Origin: an uncultured Lachnospiraceae bacterium | Lineage (GTDB): Bacteria; Bacillota; Clostridia; Lachnospirales; Lachnospiraceae | Direction: 5' to 3' | Assembly (NCBI GenBank): GCA_947164865.1 | Contig: CAMUYA010000001.1 | Coordinates: forward strand, 62,001-126,000 | DNA length: 64,000 bases | Shown: piece by piece, positions 8,675 to 17,502 of the stretch | Numbering within the stretch: position 1 is the stretch's first letter | How the letters are laid out: every line of letters starts with the position of its first letter | The notes under the pieces: model-generated | The model's database searches: none | What the model was told of the DNA's origin: nothing | The model's input: only the letters and a program-made list of their open reading frames with translations | Position numbers and translations under genes: made by a program

Positions 8675-8748
8675 ATAGGTGTACGCTTTAGTTTTTATCC
8701 TCAAGCAATACACCTATATATTTTACCACAATTCAATGATTTGTTAAA
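8675..8748 (-). promoter_or_regulatory. Promoter and operator-like inverted repeat of the GH-like gene
   Basis: TTTAAC (8743-8748), 17 bp, TAAAAT (8720-8725). Directly downstream a perfect nine-base inverted repeat ATAGGTGTA / TACACCTAT (8675-8683 and 8709-8717, 25 bp apart) spans the start of transcription, a position typical of a repressor site or a leader stem. Confidence 0.5.
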
Positions 8749-8773
8749 GAATTTTATCATTACCAAGGCTATG

Positions 8774-9649
8774 TCAGTTATAATAAAGATACAGATCCTC
8801 AAGCACGGGGGCTGCACTCCTTACTATCCCGTATTCAGGTTTGCTGTCCGAAACGATACGCAGCAGTATACCTCCGGAGGTCATCGAAAGATTTGATATC
8901 TTTACATTGGCATCCTCATATTTTTCCTTTATCCTGTCATCTGCGATCACCTCATACACCTTTCCTTCCACATCCTCCAAAATGCTTTCAGGTGCACCTT
9001 CTCTGATGATCATGCCATTATTCATCAGTATGATCCTTTTTGCGATACATTCTATATCACTCACCACATGTGTTGCCAAAAGTACTATCCTGTCTTTTGA
9101 CAATTCACTTATATAATTTCTTATTCTGATACGCTCATTGGGATCCAGACCTGCCGTAGGCTCATCAAGTATAAGTATCCCCGGATCTCCGAGGAGTGCC
9201 TGCGCGATCAGTATTCTTTGTTTCATTCCCCCTGAGTATGATCTAATCTTTCTGTATCTGTGATCATACATATTTGTGATATTCAGTATCCTGTCGATGT
9301 CGTCCGAAGCCTGTCTTTTTGTCAGTCCTTTAAGAGCCGCCATATACCACAGGAACTGCTGCCCCGTAAATCCCTCATAGAGTCCCTGCTGCTGGGGCAT
9401 ATAACCAAGGCGCTCCCTGTACGAGCTTCCCATCCTTCCTATTTCTTCCCCGTCATAGGTAATAGACCCCTTATCGGGAACAAGATTTTGTGCCGCCATA
9501 TTCATCAAAGTACTTTTTCCTGCACCGTTTGGTCCAAGCAGCCCGTAAATCCCGTTTTCAAATCTGTAGGAAAAATCCTTTACTGCATATACATTGTTAT
9601 TCCGGTAGCTTTTATATACATTTTTAAATTCCAATACGCGTTTTGCCAT
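8774..9649 (-). CDS. ABC transporter ATP-binding protein (exporter type)
   Basis: ATPase of a two-gene ABC exporter, 291 residues. Walker A GPNGAGKST at 39-47, Q-loop YMPQQQ, signature SYSGGMKQR, Walker B LILDEPTAGLD and a switch histidine in LLATHVV are all intact. The domain type is that of peptide/antibiotic exporters and immunity pumps (CcmA/BcrA-like). GAGGTG precedes ATG 9649, one base after the permease stop. It is the last gene of the operon led by the Trp-rich peptide ORF at 13440-13502. Confidence 0.92.
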   Translation of the reverse strand: MAKRVLEFKNVYKSYRNNNVYAVKDFSYRFENGIYGLLGPNGAGKSTLMNMAAQNLVPDKGSITYDGEEIGRMGSSYRERLGYMPQQQGLYEGFTGQQFLWYMAALKGLTKRQASDDIDRILNITNMYDHRYRKIRSYSGGMKQRILIAQALLGDPGILILDEPTAGLDPNERIRIRNYISELSKDRIVLLATHVVSDIECIAKRIILMNNGMIIREGAPESILEDVEGKVYEVIADDRIKEKYEDANVKISNLSMTSGGILLRIVSDSKPEYGIVRSAAPVLEDLYLYYN

Positions 9650-9650
9650 T

Positions 9651-11732
9651 TTACACCTCTGCCAGCCTGAGCATAATTGCTGTTATATCACAGTTCAAAA
9701 TATACATAAGAGCAGTCGCTCCTGCCAGTAATCCGATACCTATGGAAATAACGAAGCTTTCCCTCCTTAAGAGCTCCGATATTCTTGTTATGACCAGAAC
9801 AAATGTCACATAAATCATTACTCTTATCAGAAATGCTGATACACATATCGTGAGTATGGTCCAATCTCCCCTTAACTCCATTTTAGTGAAGTTCGAAAGC
9901 GGAGCAAAAATACATTTAAGCTTGTCGATCCGGAAAAAACCTACCAGCTTCGGAAGCCTTACCATCACAAAACAGTATGCGGAAAATATAACCGCACTTA
10001 AATAGTTTATACTTCTGTATTGCTTCCTGCCTTTTGCGGTAGCGCTTAACAGAGGTTTTACGCGCAGCTCGCCATCGGATGCAAATAAACCGGAAATAAG
10101 AAGCAGTGCCCCCAGCAGTCCTATCAGACTTTGCGTTATGCTTTCTCTTGGGCTGTTCCAGTAATACATATACTCCATCTCGTCCAGATAATATCTTTTA
10201 AAGCTTTTATCCTCTTTCTGCATAAGCCTGTAGTATTGCTCAGAGATAAGTCCCAATCCGCTTTCATACATTGAAGCCTCTTCAAGCAGGCTTTGACCAT
10301 AGAATTCTGCCCCTAAATCTCCTGAAGACATCATATCTGAAGCACCCCGGCGCATATTGTCAAGCCGGTTTCTTTCTCTATTAATAAAGGTCTTTGAAGA
10401 GTCATCCATCCGCCCCTCTATCTTGTCCATGTAATAATGGTATGCCGCCTCCTCCGCTGTATAATAAGTCTTTTCTGTAAAAACACCTTTAGTCCGGAAA
10501 ACGCAGAAAAGCAAGAGTGCTATAAGAATAAAAATGCGTTTTTGTGTCACAACGGTTTTGAACATGCTGAAATATAGGAGTGATACCGTTTTGAAAGCAC
10601 TGCAAAACAGCCCTCTCAGCTTTACCATCAATTCTTCAATAAAGCCTTCTCTCCTAAGCTGTCTTCTTTTACAAAAAAGGATCACTGATGCGGTAAAGCA
10701 TACGGCGGTTGCCACGGCCTCGACAAATACCCAGACATAGTTTTTCAATACAGGGTGGCCAAAAATATTCAGATTAACATAAGTACCCACACTGTTGCTA
10801 ATACTCCATACAAAAACCGGGTTTACACAGCATAAATAATTCATGCCGGCTGTTGTCGGTATCATTACGGCGAATAAGGTCTCAACCACCATAAAGGCAC
10901 CGGAAACAATGAAATACCCATATTCTTTGTAAAAGCACATGGACAGAAATAAAAAAACGGGCGATAAAAACAGCGTTATCAACAATCTGTGAATGATCGA
11001 TATGCCAATAGCACCAATGACAGATAATCGTAACCAGCAATCCCTAAACTCCGGCAAAGACTGAACAGGGTTGTTTACATCACCTATGCCGTACAAACGG
11101 AATAAAATCACGCATAACAGTAATTCCTGAAGAAGGGCGAAAACAGCCGATATTACCGTAAAGACGGCTATTTTGGATACAGCAAGCGTGATATGTCCTT
11201 TTTTTGTTTCCTTTATAAGCGGAAAAAGGCCTGCATTTCTTTCTTTAAAGATGCAAAAAAAAGCCATGATCCCCATAAAGACACATAAAAACATAATGCC
11301 TTCATTATGTTCCGAGTATGCCCTCGCTGCATAATAATTGCCGCCTCTGATGCCGATTCTGCCCAGCTTTTCATAATCGGCAAGAGTTTTCCGCAGGTTT
11401 CTTGAAGAAAAGCTTTCCGAAGAAGAGAAAATAATGAATTCACTCAGGCTTTTTGCGCGTTCCGACATATTATCATAGAATTCTCGGTATGTATTGAAGT
11501 ATTCTTTTTCATTCTCTGCTTTCTCACTATAGAAGCCGTCAACATCACGGCCGATATCTCCTCCGAGAAAAGCAGTATAATCATCTCTGTGCTCAGATAC
11601 ATAATGATATCTGTCTGTACTCTTTTCATACACAATAATGAAGCTGCAGTACAAAATCAGCACAATAAAACCGAGCGCCCAAAACAGACGCTCGGAGTAA
11701 ACCTTTTTTGCTTCGTACATAAACAGCCTCAT
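9651..11732 (-). CDS. Large ABC-2-like membrane protein
   Basis: Polytopic membrane protein of 693 residues, the likely permease partner of the ATPase that follows. Two similar halves can be seen, each opening with a cytoplasmic K/R-rich segment and a membrane helix, followed by a long extracytoplasmic loop with charged helices (roughly 35-125 and 415-500) and then about five helices. This duplicated layout resembles fused ABC-2 permeases of peptide or lantibiotic immunity pumps, but I do not recognise a named family. AAGGGG precedes ATG 11732. The upstream lipoprotein gene ends 12 bp before. Confidence 0.7.
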   Translation of the reverse strand: MRLFMYEAKKVYSERLFWALGFIVLILYCSFIIVYEKSTDRYHYVSEHRDDYTAFLGGDIGRDVDGFYSEKAENEKEYFNTYREFYDNMSERAKSLSEFIIFSSSESFSSRNLRKTLADYEKLGRIGIRGGNYYAARAYSEHNEGIMFLCVFMGIMAFFCIFKERNAGLFPLIKETKKGHITLAVSKIAVFTVISAVFALLQELLLCVILFRLYGIGDVNNPVQSLPEFRDCWLRLSVIGAIGISIIHRLLITLFLSPVFLFLSMCFYKEYGYFIVSGAFMVVETLFAVMIPTTAGMNYLCCVNPVFVWSISNSVGTYVNLNIFGHPVLKNYVWVFVEAVATAVCFTASVILFCKRRQLRREGFIEELMVKLRGLFCSAFKTVSLLYFSMFKTVVTQKRIFILIALLLFCVFRTKGVFTEKTYYTAEEAAYHYYMDKIEGRMDDSSKTFINRERNRLDNMRRGASDMMSSGDLGAEFYGQSLLEEASMYESGLGLISEQYYRLMQKEDKSFKRYYLDEMEYMYYWNSPRESITQSLIGLLGALLLISGLFASDGELRVKPLLSATAKGRKQYRSINYLSAVIFSAYCFVMVRLPKLVGFFRIDKLKCIFAPLSNFTKMELRGDWTILTICVSAFLIRVMIYVTFVLVITRISELLRRESFVISIGIGLLAGATALMYILNCDITAIMLRLAEV

Positions 11733-11744
11733 TTGCAGCCCCTT

Positions 11745-12983
11745 TTATTCATATCTGTATATTACCGGAACATAAGCCTTTCCGTTATAGGTGCCTATAA
11801 GTGACTTATCCCAGACTTTCAGTCCCCACCCTTCATCATCCGAAAAGTGCTCATAATAATAGTTCTGCCCGCCTATCGCAGGAATCTCCCATTGATCATT
11901 TTCCGGATAACCAATAGTATCAACCTGCTTTAAATCAGTGTCATATGCAAACATCGCCTGTATCGGTTCTTTCTCACTTTTCCCAAAGGTTTCATACATG
12001 GAGAAATTATTTGTATAGAAATATTTCCCGTCACTCTGGAGCATATAAAACAGCGGGACATTTGACAGCACTATTCTGGGATTTGATCCGTCCGGCTCCG
12101 CGCAATAAATATCAGTAGGCTCATCGGGTGGTATGTTTTTGTTATTAAGCTCATATCTCTGAAAAAATAACTTTTCATCAAAAAATGTATACTTTCCAAA
12201 GCATGTTGATTCGCTCATATCCGGTATGGTTATCTCGTTAATCTCATCTTTGACGATATCATAAACATACGCCCTCTCTATCGCCGGATTATCCTTGTAT
12301 GCAAGGCCAAAGCATAGATAATTACCATATGCGGTAAAATCATAAAGTCTTTCTATATCGCCTAACTCATCCAAACAGTTGATGCTTTCTTCCCTCACAG
12401 GGTATAAGTCGTTAAGGGGGATTTTAACAAGTTTCATGGTGTTTTCCACCCCATCTTCTGTCGATTGATAACCGCCTTTATAGACAAAAGCGTTTCCCCG
12501 GTGTACAAAAAAATGAATCACCATGTCATTTATGGTATATATCTTCTCCTTGTGTGAACCATCTGCGGCTATTCTTGTAATGTAGGACCCTTCAATCCCC
12601 GGGGCTTCATAGCATACATACAGATTGCCGTTATAAAGTTGGATAGACGATCTGAATGAGCCGACAAAATTATCCAGATGAGCTATACAGTTTTTCTTTT
12701 TTTCGGCATCGGTTTCTTTATCATGCATACAGTTGGGCTTATCGCATACAGGAGTAAAACTGCCCGATTCGTTACTGAAGAAATAAACAAAATCTTCATG
12801 CAGAACATAGCATCCGTCCTTGTATTCCTGAACTAGCATCTGCCTTCCCGTACCGAATTTGTAGAAATTCTGATAATCGCTGCCCGGTATATACGTATCG
12901 GGCTGTTTCTTACTACAGCCGGATAAGAATAATACAAGTATCAAAAAAAACGATATGCATTTTTGCTTGCTAATGTTTATCAT
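11745..12983 (-). CDS. Hypothetical lipoprotein of the exporter operon
   Basis: 412-residue lipid-anchored extracytoplasmic protein. Signal peptide MINISKQKCISFFLILVLFL with lipobox FLSGC. The mature part is rich in repeated strand patterns such as the Y-F-Y-x-N-N motif and D-G-S-H-K-E / D-G-S-N-P-R, suggesting a beta-propeller-like fold (DUF5050-like), and a Cys-rich loop (VCDKPNCMHD) that could bind metal. It starts one base after the stop of the secreted protein gene and has a poor ribosome site, so translation is probably coupled. By context it may act as a receptor or immunity/accessory protein for the exporter; that is inference. Confidence 0.75.
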   Translation of the reverse strand: MINISKQKCISFFLILVLFLSGCSKKQPDTYIPGSDYQNFYKFGTGRQMLVQEYKDGCYVLHEDFVYFFSNESGSFTPVCDKPNCMHDKETDAEKKKNCIAHLDNFVGSFRSSIQLYNGNLYVCYEAPGIEGSYITRIAADGSHKEKIYTINDMVIHFFVHRGNAFVYKGGYQSTEDGVENTMKLVKIPLNDLYPVREESINCLDELGDIERLYDFTAYGNYLCFGLAYKDNPAIERAYVYDIVKDEINEITIPDMSESTCFGKYTFFDEKLFFQRYELNNKNIPPDEPTDIYCAEPDGSNPRIVLSNVPLFYMLQSDGKYFYTNNFSMYETFGKSEKEPIQAMFAYDTDLKQVDTIGYPENDQWEIPAIGGQNYYYEHFSDDEGWGLKVWDKSLIGTYNGKAYVPVIYRYE

Positions 12984-12984
12984 A

Positions 12985-13416
12985 TCAACTTATGATGAAT
13001 AATGCGTGGTATTGGCTCCAAATCTGGTTCTGATACGAAACATATGGGGTCAAATAAGCATTACGGAAAGTATGTCCATCTGCCGGCAAACTCAGACTTT
13101 TATTCGCACTACCATATCCACCGTTATCGCCACTTCCAGAAATGTCATACTGTCCTCCTCCAATTCTTGTGACATCTCCAGTAACCGTAACCCTTTTATA
13201 CGTATTGGCATTATGAGTCACCGTCCCGCTTACAGTGTAAGAATCTCGGTATAAATACGCTGATGGATAACTTCCCAAAATTGAAACAGGTGCCGTCATA
13301 GCCGTATAATCCGGATAAATATCATCCACTGCATGAGCTGTAATACTATGTGTTATAAACATCATTGACAAAACCATAACCGTTGTCATTGCGAAAATAG
13401 TTGCTTTTCTCATCAT
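12985..13416 (-). CDS. Small secreted protein of the exporter operon
   Basis: 143-residue protein with a clear Sec signal peptide (two Met, RK, a hydrophobic core to about residue 24, cleavage near AHA-VDD). ATG 13416 is chosen because GGAGG lies eight bases upstream; an in-frame codon 15 bp earlier would cover that site. The mature ~115 residues have no cysteine, are rich in Gly, Ser, Thr and Tyr and look like beta-strands (TVSGTVTHNANTYKRVTVTG). It lies 23 bp after the peptide ORF and upstream of the lipoprotein and ABC genes. It could be a bacteriocin-like effector or a surface protein; I do not recognise a family. Confidence 0.7.
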   Translation of the reverse strand: MMRKATIFAMTTVMVLSMMFITHSITAHAVDDIYPDYTAMTAPVSILGSYPSAYLYRDSYTVSGTVTHNANTYKRVTVTGDVTRIGGGQYDISGSGDNGGYGSANKSLSLPADGHTFRNAYLTPYVSYQNQIWSQYHALFIIS

Positions 13417-13439
13417 TTTGAATACCTCCATTTCATCAC

Positions 13440-13502
13440 TTACGGTTTACCATTAATTAAGTGCCATAGCCAGTCCCACATTCCATAACATGTATAGTCC
13501 AT
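13440..13502 (-). CDS. Putative 20-residue Trp-rich peptide
   Basis: Small ORF reading MDYTCYGMWDWLWHLINGKP, then TAA. GAAGG lies seven bases before ATG 13502. An in-frame ATG seven codons further up (13523) has no ribosome site. Three tryptophans, one cysteine and a -NGKP tail make it unlike random sequence. It is the first ORF downstream of LytTR-type direct repeats and lies 23 bp before the secreted protein gene. Possible roles are a signalling peptide for the adjacent AgrC-like kinase, a leaderless antimicrobial, or a translated leader. No AgrB-type processing gene is present in the window. Confidence 0.55.
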   Translation of the reverse strand: MDYTCYGMWDWLWHLINGKP

Positions 13503-13593
13503 TGTTTTACCTTCTTTCTTCATAGATGTAAGCGTGTGCACCCCGACTTCGATTACAAACTATCACAAGAAATCCGGCTAAACAATAGAGTTA

Positions 13594-13629
13594 TGATGAA
13601 ATGTCATTTTTCGTGATGAAATGTCATTT
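13594..13629 (-). promoter_or_regulatory. Tandem direct repeats, candidate LytTR-regulator operator
   Basis: The 16-mer TGATGAAATGTCATTT occurs twice, at 13594-13609 and 13614-13629, a 20-bp period or about two helical turns. Paired direct repeats at this spacing are how AgrA/ComE-class LytTR regulators bind. The repeats lie between the kinase stop and the peptide ORF, upstream of a possible -10 (TATTGT near 13583). Confidence 0.6.
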
Positions 13630-13640
13630 ATGCCAAGAGA

Positions 13641-14939
13641 TCAATCAAAGAAACGTATCTCTATTGCAAAAGCTTCTCTACTTACATTCCAATCAAATGA
13701 GCCTCCGTAAAGTTCAATAATATCAATGATATTAGCTATTCCAAATCCAAAATGTCCCTCTCCTTTATTTGAACCCTTCAATCCTTTTTTCTTAAGATTG
13801 AAATATGTTTCTTCCGATACAGAGTTTTTTGTCCTTATTATTAGCTCACCTTCAATCTGCCTGCATTCAAAAAGAAAAAAAGTATCCGTTTCCATAGTCT
13901 TCAATTCTTCTACCGCATTCCTTAAAAGGTTTGAAACAATAACTGTAAGATCCGCCTCCGAAAGATTTGTTTCATTTACTGTTCCCATAACGGTTATGAC
14001 CGTTTTGTCCGACAAATCCGACAGATAATATTTCAGAATAACATCTATGATCTCGTTACCCACAGAATATACTTTCTTAGTTGATGTCAGCCTGTTTTCG
14101 ACCTGTGATAAGTAGGCTTTAAGCTTTTCGTATTCTCCCTTTTCGGTATACGAGCGGATTATCATCTGTTCTGCATAATAATCATGACGAAATCTTCTTG
14201 TTTCCTCTTCCCTTTTTAATAATTCGGTAAAATAGGATTTTTGCTGTTCGTTAAAGCTTCTGGATAATTCAAGATTGGCACAATAATCCCTTGAGGAATT
14301 GATATAATATAGTAATATATGGAAGATAAAAGTAAATGAAACTCCTCCTATTCCGGCAAGCACGCTTCCAATCTTTGCAACACGATTTATTTCCACGAGG
14401 TATTTGAGCAGATATTGATAATTCGAGATCATAAATACAGTGAAAGCTGATAAAAGAAGAAGTGGAATCCATATTTTTCCATAGGGTTTAAATACATTTT
14501 TACCTATTCCCCTCATAGAAATACCATACAACAGCCAGATCAGGATAATGACTGAAATATAAACAATTAAAAGCATCGACTTTTCTTGAATAATTTCTCT
14601 ATCTACGACAGTCAAACAAAAGTTTTCCATCGCAGATGTCAATAAAGATATTCCAAAAAACGAAAACCAGAACAACTTCAACGATTCCAAAAAAGAGATA
14701 TCAAAAATCATAAAAATAATGACCGGCATAATAATTGCCGCCGGAATCTCCAATTCAAAGATATGTTTCTTATCAAAAAATGATATAACAATTCCCAAAG
14801 CAAGAGATACGGCAAATGAGATCAACACGCTCTTCCTACTTCTTGTCTTAAACTTATAAACAGCATAAAAGTATGATACATATACCGCTACGATGCTTAC
14901 AAATAACAAGGGTTCAATTATGTACAGATAATCGGTCAT
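13641..14939 (-). CDS. AgrC-like sensor histidine kinase (HPK10/GHKL type)
   Basis: Membrane sensor kinase of 432 residues. Six to seven hydrophobic segments fill residues 5-215, then a coiled stretch with the H-box RRFRHDYY (phospho-acceptor H252) and a GHKL ATPase with N-box IVSNLLRNAVEEL and G-box GFGIANII. This is the layout of peptide-pheromone kinases of the AgrC/ComD class. GAGGTAAAAGGAT precedes ATG 14939. The cognate LytTR regulator is encoded 28 bp upstream and the likely target operon directly downstream. The ligand is unknown; the 20-residue peptide is a candidate. Confidence 0.88.
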   Translation of the reverse strand: MTDYLYIIEPLLFVSIVAVYVSYFYAVYKFKTRSRKSVLISFAVSLALGIVISFFDKKHIFELEIPAAIIMPVIIFMIFDISFLESLKLFWFSFFGISLLTSAMENFCLTVVDREIIQEKSMLLIVYISVIILIWLLYGISMRGIGKNVFKPYGKIWIPLLLLSAFTVFMISNYQYLLKYLVEINRVAKIGSVLAGIGGVSFTFIFHILLYYINSSRDYCANLELSRSFNEQQKSYFTELLKREEETRRFRHDYYAEQMIIRSYTEKGEYEKLKAYLSQVENRLTSTKKVYSVGNEIIDVILKYYLSDLSDKTVITVMGTVNETNLSEADLTVIVSNLLRNAVEELKTMETDTFFLFECRQIEGELIIRTKNSVSEETYFNLKKKGLKGSNKGEGHFGFGIANIIDIIELYGGSFDWNVSREAFAIEIRFFD

Positions 14940-14967
14940 ATCCTTTTACCTCGAGAAAGTCATCCTA

Positions 14968-15681
14968 TTACTGCTTAAATCTGTAATCGCTTATTGCCTT
15001 TGCGAAATCTTTCCTTCTTAATCTCGATACCGGTATTGACAGATCGTTTTTTAAGAGCACTACGCTTCCATCAATTTTTTTTACATAATACAGGTTAACA
15101 AGATATGATCTGTGGCATTTGTAGAAATACTTTTCCGACACAAGATTCTCGCATTCCGAAATAGTTATATAGCTGCTTCCTGTTCCGTGCTTTGTATGAA
15201 AATAACATATATTCCCCCTGCACTCTATATATTGGATCTCTTTCTCCGATACAACCGTTTTCTGTCCATCCATCAAAATGTTAATCTGCCTGCCTGGATC
15301 AATATCTCTCACGACATAGTCCAAAGAATAAAAGAATCGTTTTTTATCTATCGGCTTGGTGACAAAATCAACTGCCTTGATGTGATATGTTTCCTGAAAC
15401 CTCTCCGGCAGACCGCTCAGCATGATTATTCTGCATCCGCTCATATCATAGGTTGCGATCAGGCTCTCCGCAGCCTCAATACCGTCAGCTTTCGGAAGAT
15501 CAATGTCGAGGAACAATATCTGATTATCACTGTTCCAGCCCTTCTTAAGATCTTCTCCCGATTCGAATTCGCTTATGTTGAATTCGACATTATGACTTAT
15601 CCGGTATTCTTCAAGATACTTTTTCGTTATGTCCCTGATTTCCTTCGAATCATCGCATATCGCAACCATAATCTTTTGCAT
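14968..15681 (-). CDS. LytTR-family response regulator (AgrA-like)
   Basis: 237-residue regulator paired with the downstream AgrC-like kinase. Receiver domain with D10/D11 of CDDSKE, phospho-acceptor D59 in FLDIDLP, and K in VTKPID; then a LytTR domain (EIQYIECRGNICYFHTKHG, YKCHRSYLVNLYYV). Start ATG 15681 is chosen because the receiver domain begins immediately after; an upstream in-frame extension of 26 codons is not receiver-like. A second ATG at 15669 is possible. Its probable target is the direct-repeat site at 13594-13629. Transcription likely starts inside the inverted-repeat region at 15731-15780. Confidence 0.9.
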   Translation of the reverse strand: MQKIMVAICDDSKEIRDITKKYLEEYRISHNVEFNISEFESGEDLKKGWNSDNQILFLDIDLPKADGIEAAESLIATYDMSGCRIIMLSGLPERFQETYHIKAVDFVTKPIDKKRFFYSLDYVVRDIDPGRQINILMDGQKTVVSEKEIQYIECRGNICYFHTKHGTGSSYITISECENLVSEKYFYKCHRSYLVNLYYVKKIDGSVVLLKNDLSIPVSRLRRKDFAKAISDYRFKQ

Positions 15682-15730
15682 GTAATGTTTGTTACCTCGG
15701 ATTATTAATGAAGAAATGCTATTTACTGAC

Positions 15731-15780
15731 TTTATAACACAATGCGACCAAAACAGCAATCGGATGTCGTTTTGGTCGCA
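15731..15780 (-). promoter_or_regulatory. Promoter within a perfect 12-bp inverted repeat
   Basis: TGCGACCAAAAC (15743-15754) and its exact complement (15769-15780) are 14 bp apart. On the minus strand TTGCTG (15754-15759), 17 bp, TATAAA (15731-15736) form a promoter for the regulator-kinase pair, so one arm lies in the spacer and the other upstream of the -35. It could be an operator, or a terminator for convergent read-through, though no T-tract follows. Confidence 0.5.
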
Positions 15781-15825
15781 CTATATCATCTTTATTATTT
15801 TATGCTTTGAAGTATAATCCCGGGA

Positions 15826-17478
15826 TTATGCCTCTTCCTCTTCTATCTTGCGATTGTTCTCCACGATCGCAAAGGCGATATTGGTGGCGTGATCCCCCAC
15901 TCTTTCAAGGCCCGATACGATATCCGAGAAGATCATGCCGGCCTCGGGAGTGCACTCACCGCGGGTAAGCCTGTCGATATGATTCTGCTGGAGCTCTTTT
16001 TCCTTTTTATCGATCTTATCCTCAAGCTCCACTATGTCCTTCATGTGCTTTTCATCGCCCTTTGAGAACATTTCTATCGCATATTGGATGTTGGTATTTA
16101 CCATGTCGAGCATCTCTCCGAGCTCTTTCTGAGCCTGCTTGGAGATCTGTGCCCCATTCTCGATCCTCATCATTGCGGCGTCGGCAACATTTTCGGCGTG
16201 ATCCCCGATTCTCTCGATATCGTTTGCCACATGGAAAAGTGCACCGATGCTCTTCAAGTCTTCGATGGGAAGGGTGGTCTGGTTGATCTTAACCAGATAA
16301 TCCGTAATAGCGTGGTTAAGATAATCGATGTTTTTTTCTACTTCATAGACCTCATTGATATCATCCTTATCAAGTGTGATGAGGGCGTTCATAGCGCGGT
16401 TGAGATTCTCGCTTGCAAGTGATGCCATACGGTCAAGCTCTTTAATAACTTCCACTACAGCAGTTGCCGGGTTGAACACGACCTTATTGCCGATGTATTT
16501 AAGCTGCCCTGCTGCACGGTATCCGACCTTCTGATCCTCTCCGCGTACGCATGCACACGAAAGCTTTACTATAGGCTTCATGAAGGGGAACAGCACAATA
16601 ACCTGGAATACCTTGATAAGCGTGTGAGCGTTTGCCACAAATCTTCCGTTATTGCCGTTGGAGATCGCCATAAGACCGTTGACAACGGGATCCATCGCAA
16701 ATGCCAGCACTATGTAGATAATAACGGTGCCTATCACGTTAAACCAGAAATGGATAAGTGCCGCCCTCTTTGCGTCCTTCTTACCTGAGAGTGAAGCGAG
16801 AAGCGCTGTGGCTGTGGCACCGATATTACATCCCAGAATGAGATAAAGTACAATGTTCAGACTCAGCAGATCCTGCTGTGCCATGAGAAGGGCAATGCTG
16901 ACGGTAACGGATGAGCTCTGGATAATGGCAGTAAGAGCAGTTCCGATAAGTGTCGCCACAAAAGGATTTCTTAAGGAACTGAGGGTATCTACGACAACAG
17001 CATTGTCCTTCAGAACCGCCATCGCATTTTTCATGGTCTCAAGGCCAACAAAAAGTATACCGAAGCCGACTATTATCTCTCCTATCTGCTTGAGCTGTTC
17101 TTTCTTGGCGAACATTACAATAAGAACACCGATAAGAAGGATAAGAGGCGCAACTGCCGAAAAATTAAATGAAACAAGCTGTGATGTTATAGTGGTACCG
17201 ATATTGGCACCGAAGATAACGCCTGCGGCCTGATACAGATTCATCAGACCGGCATTAACAAAACTGACCACCATTGCGGTACATGCCGATGATGACTGTA
17301 TCGCAGCGGTAAAGAATATACCTACAAGCATTCCCGTGAAACGGTTTGTCGTGAAGATTTCAAGAATACGTCTGAGCCTTGCACCGGCGGCCTTTTCGAT
17401 CGCCTGACTCATAAGCTTCATTCCGAAGAGAAACAGACCCAGGCCACCGGCCATGGTCATGATAGTTCCGAGATTCAT
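15826..17478 (-). CDS. Na+/Pi cotransporter family protein with PhoU-like domain
   Basis: Membrane phosphate (or anion) symporter of the NptA/YjbB type, 550 residues. Two inverted Na_Pi_cotrans repeats carry the QSSS motifs (AAIQSSSACTAMVV and AIIQSSSVTVSIAL) and GANIGTT / GCNIGAT. From about residue 335 a helical PhoU-like cytoplasmic domain follows (repeated E-R-x-G-D-H-A-x-N). AAGGAAATATC precedes ATG 17478. A 16-bp palindrome ATAATCCCGGGATTAT (15814-15829) covers the stop codon. Single-gene unit with a small hairpin in its leader. Confidence 0.95.
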   Translation of the reverse strand: MNLGTIMTMAGGLGLFLFGMKLMSQAIEKAAGARLRRILEIFTTNRFTGMLVGIFFTAAIQSSSACTAMVVSFVNAGLMNLYQAAGVIFGANIGTTITSQLVSFNFSAVAPLILLIGVLIVMFAKKEQLKQIGEIIVGFGILFVGLETMKNAMAVLKDNAVVVDTLSSLRNPFVATLIGTALTAIIQSSSVTVSIALLMAQQDLLSLNIVLYLILGCNIGATATALLASLSGKKDAKRAALIHFWFNVIGTVIIYIVLAFAMDPVVNGLMAISNGNNGRFVANAHTLIKVFQVIVLFPFMKPIVKLSCACVRGEDQKVGYRAAGQLKYIGNKVVFNPATAVVEVIKELDRMASLASENLNRAMNALITLDKDDINEVYEVEKNIDYLNHAITDYLVKINQTTLPIEDLKSIGALFHVANDIERIGDHAENVADAAMMRIENGAQISKQAQKELGEMLDMVNTNIQYAIEMFSKGDEKHMKDIVELEDKIDKKEKELQQNHIDRLTRGECTPEAGMIFSDIVSGLERVGDHATNIAFAIVENNRKIEEEEA

Positions 17479-17502
17479 TGATATTTCCTTTTCATTTTAA
17501 CG

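Noticed and set aside
12985..13416. Lactococcin-972-type bacteriocin call for the secreted protein
   Set aside because: Size, exporter context and signal peptide are suggestive, but the mature sequence lacks recognisable lactococcin features.
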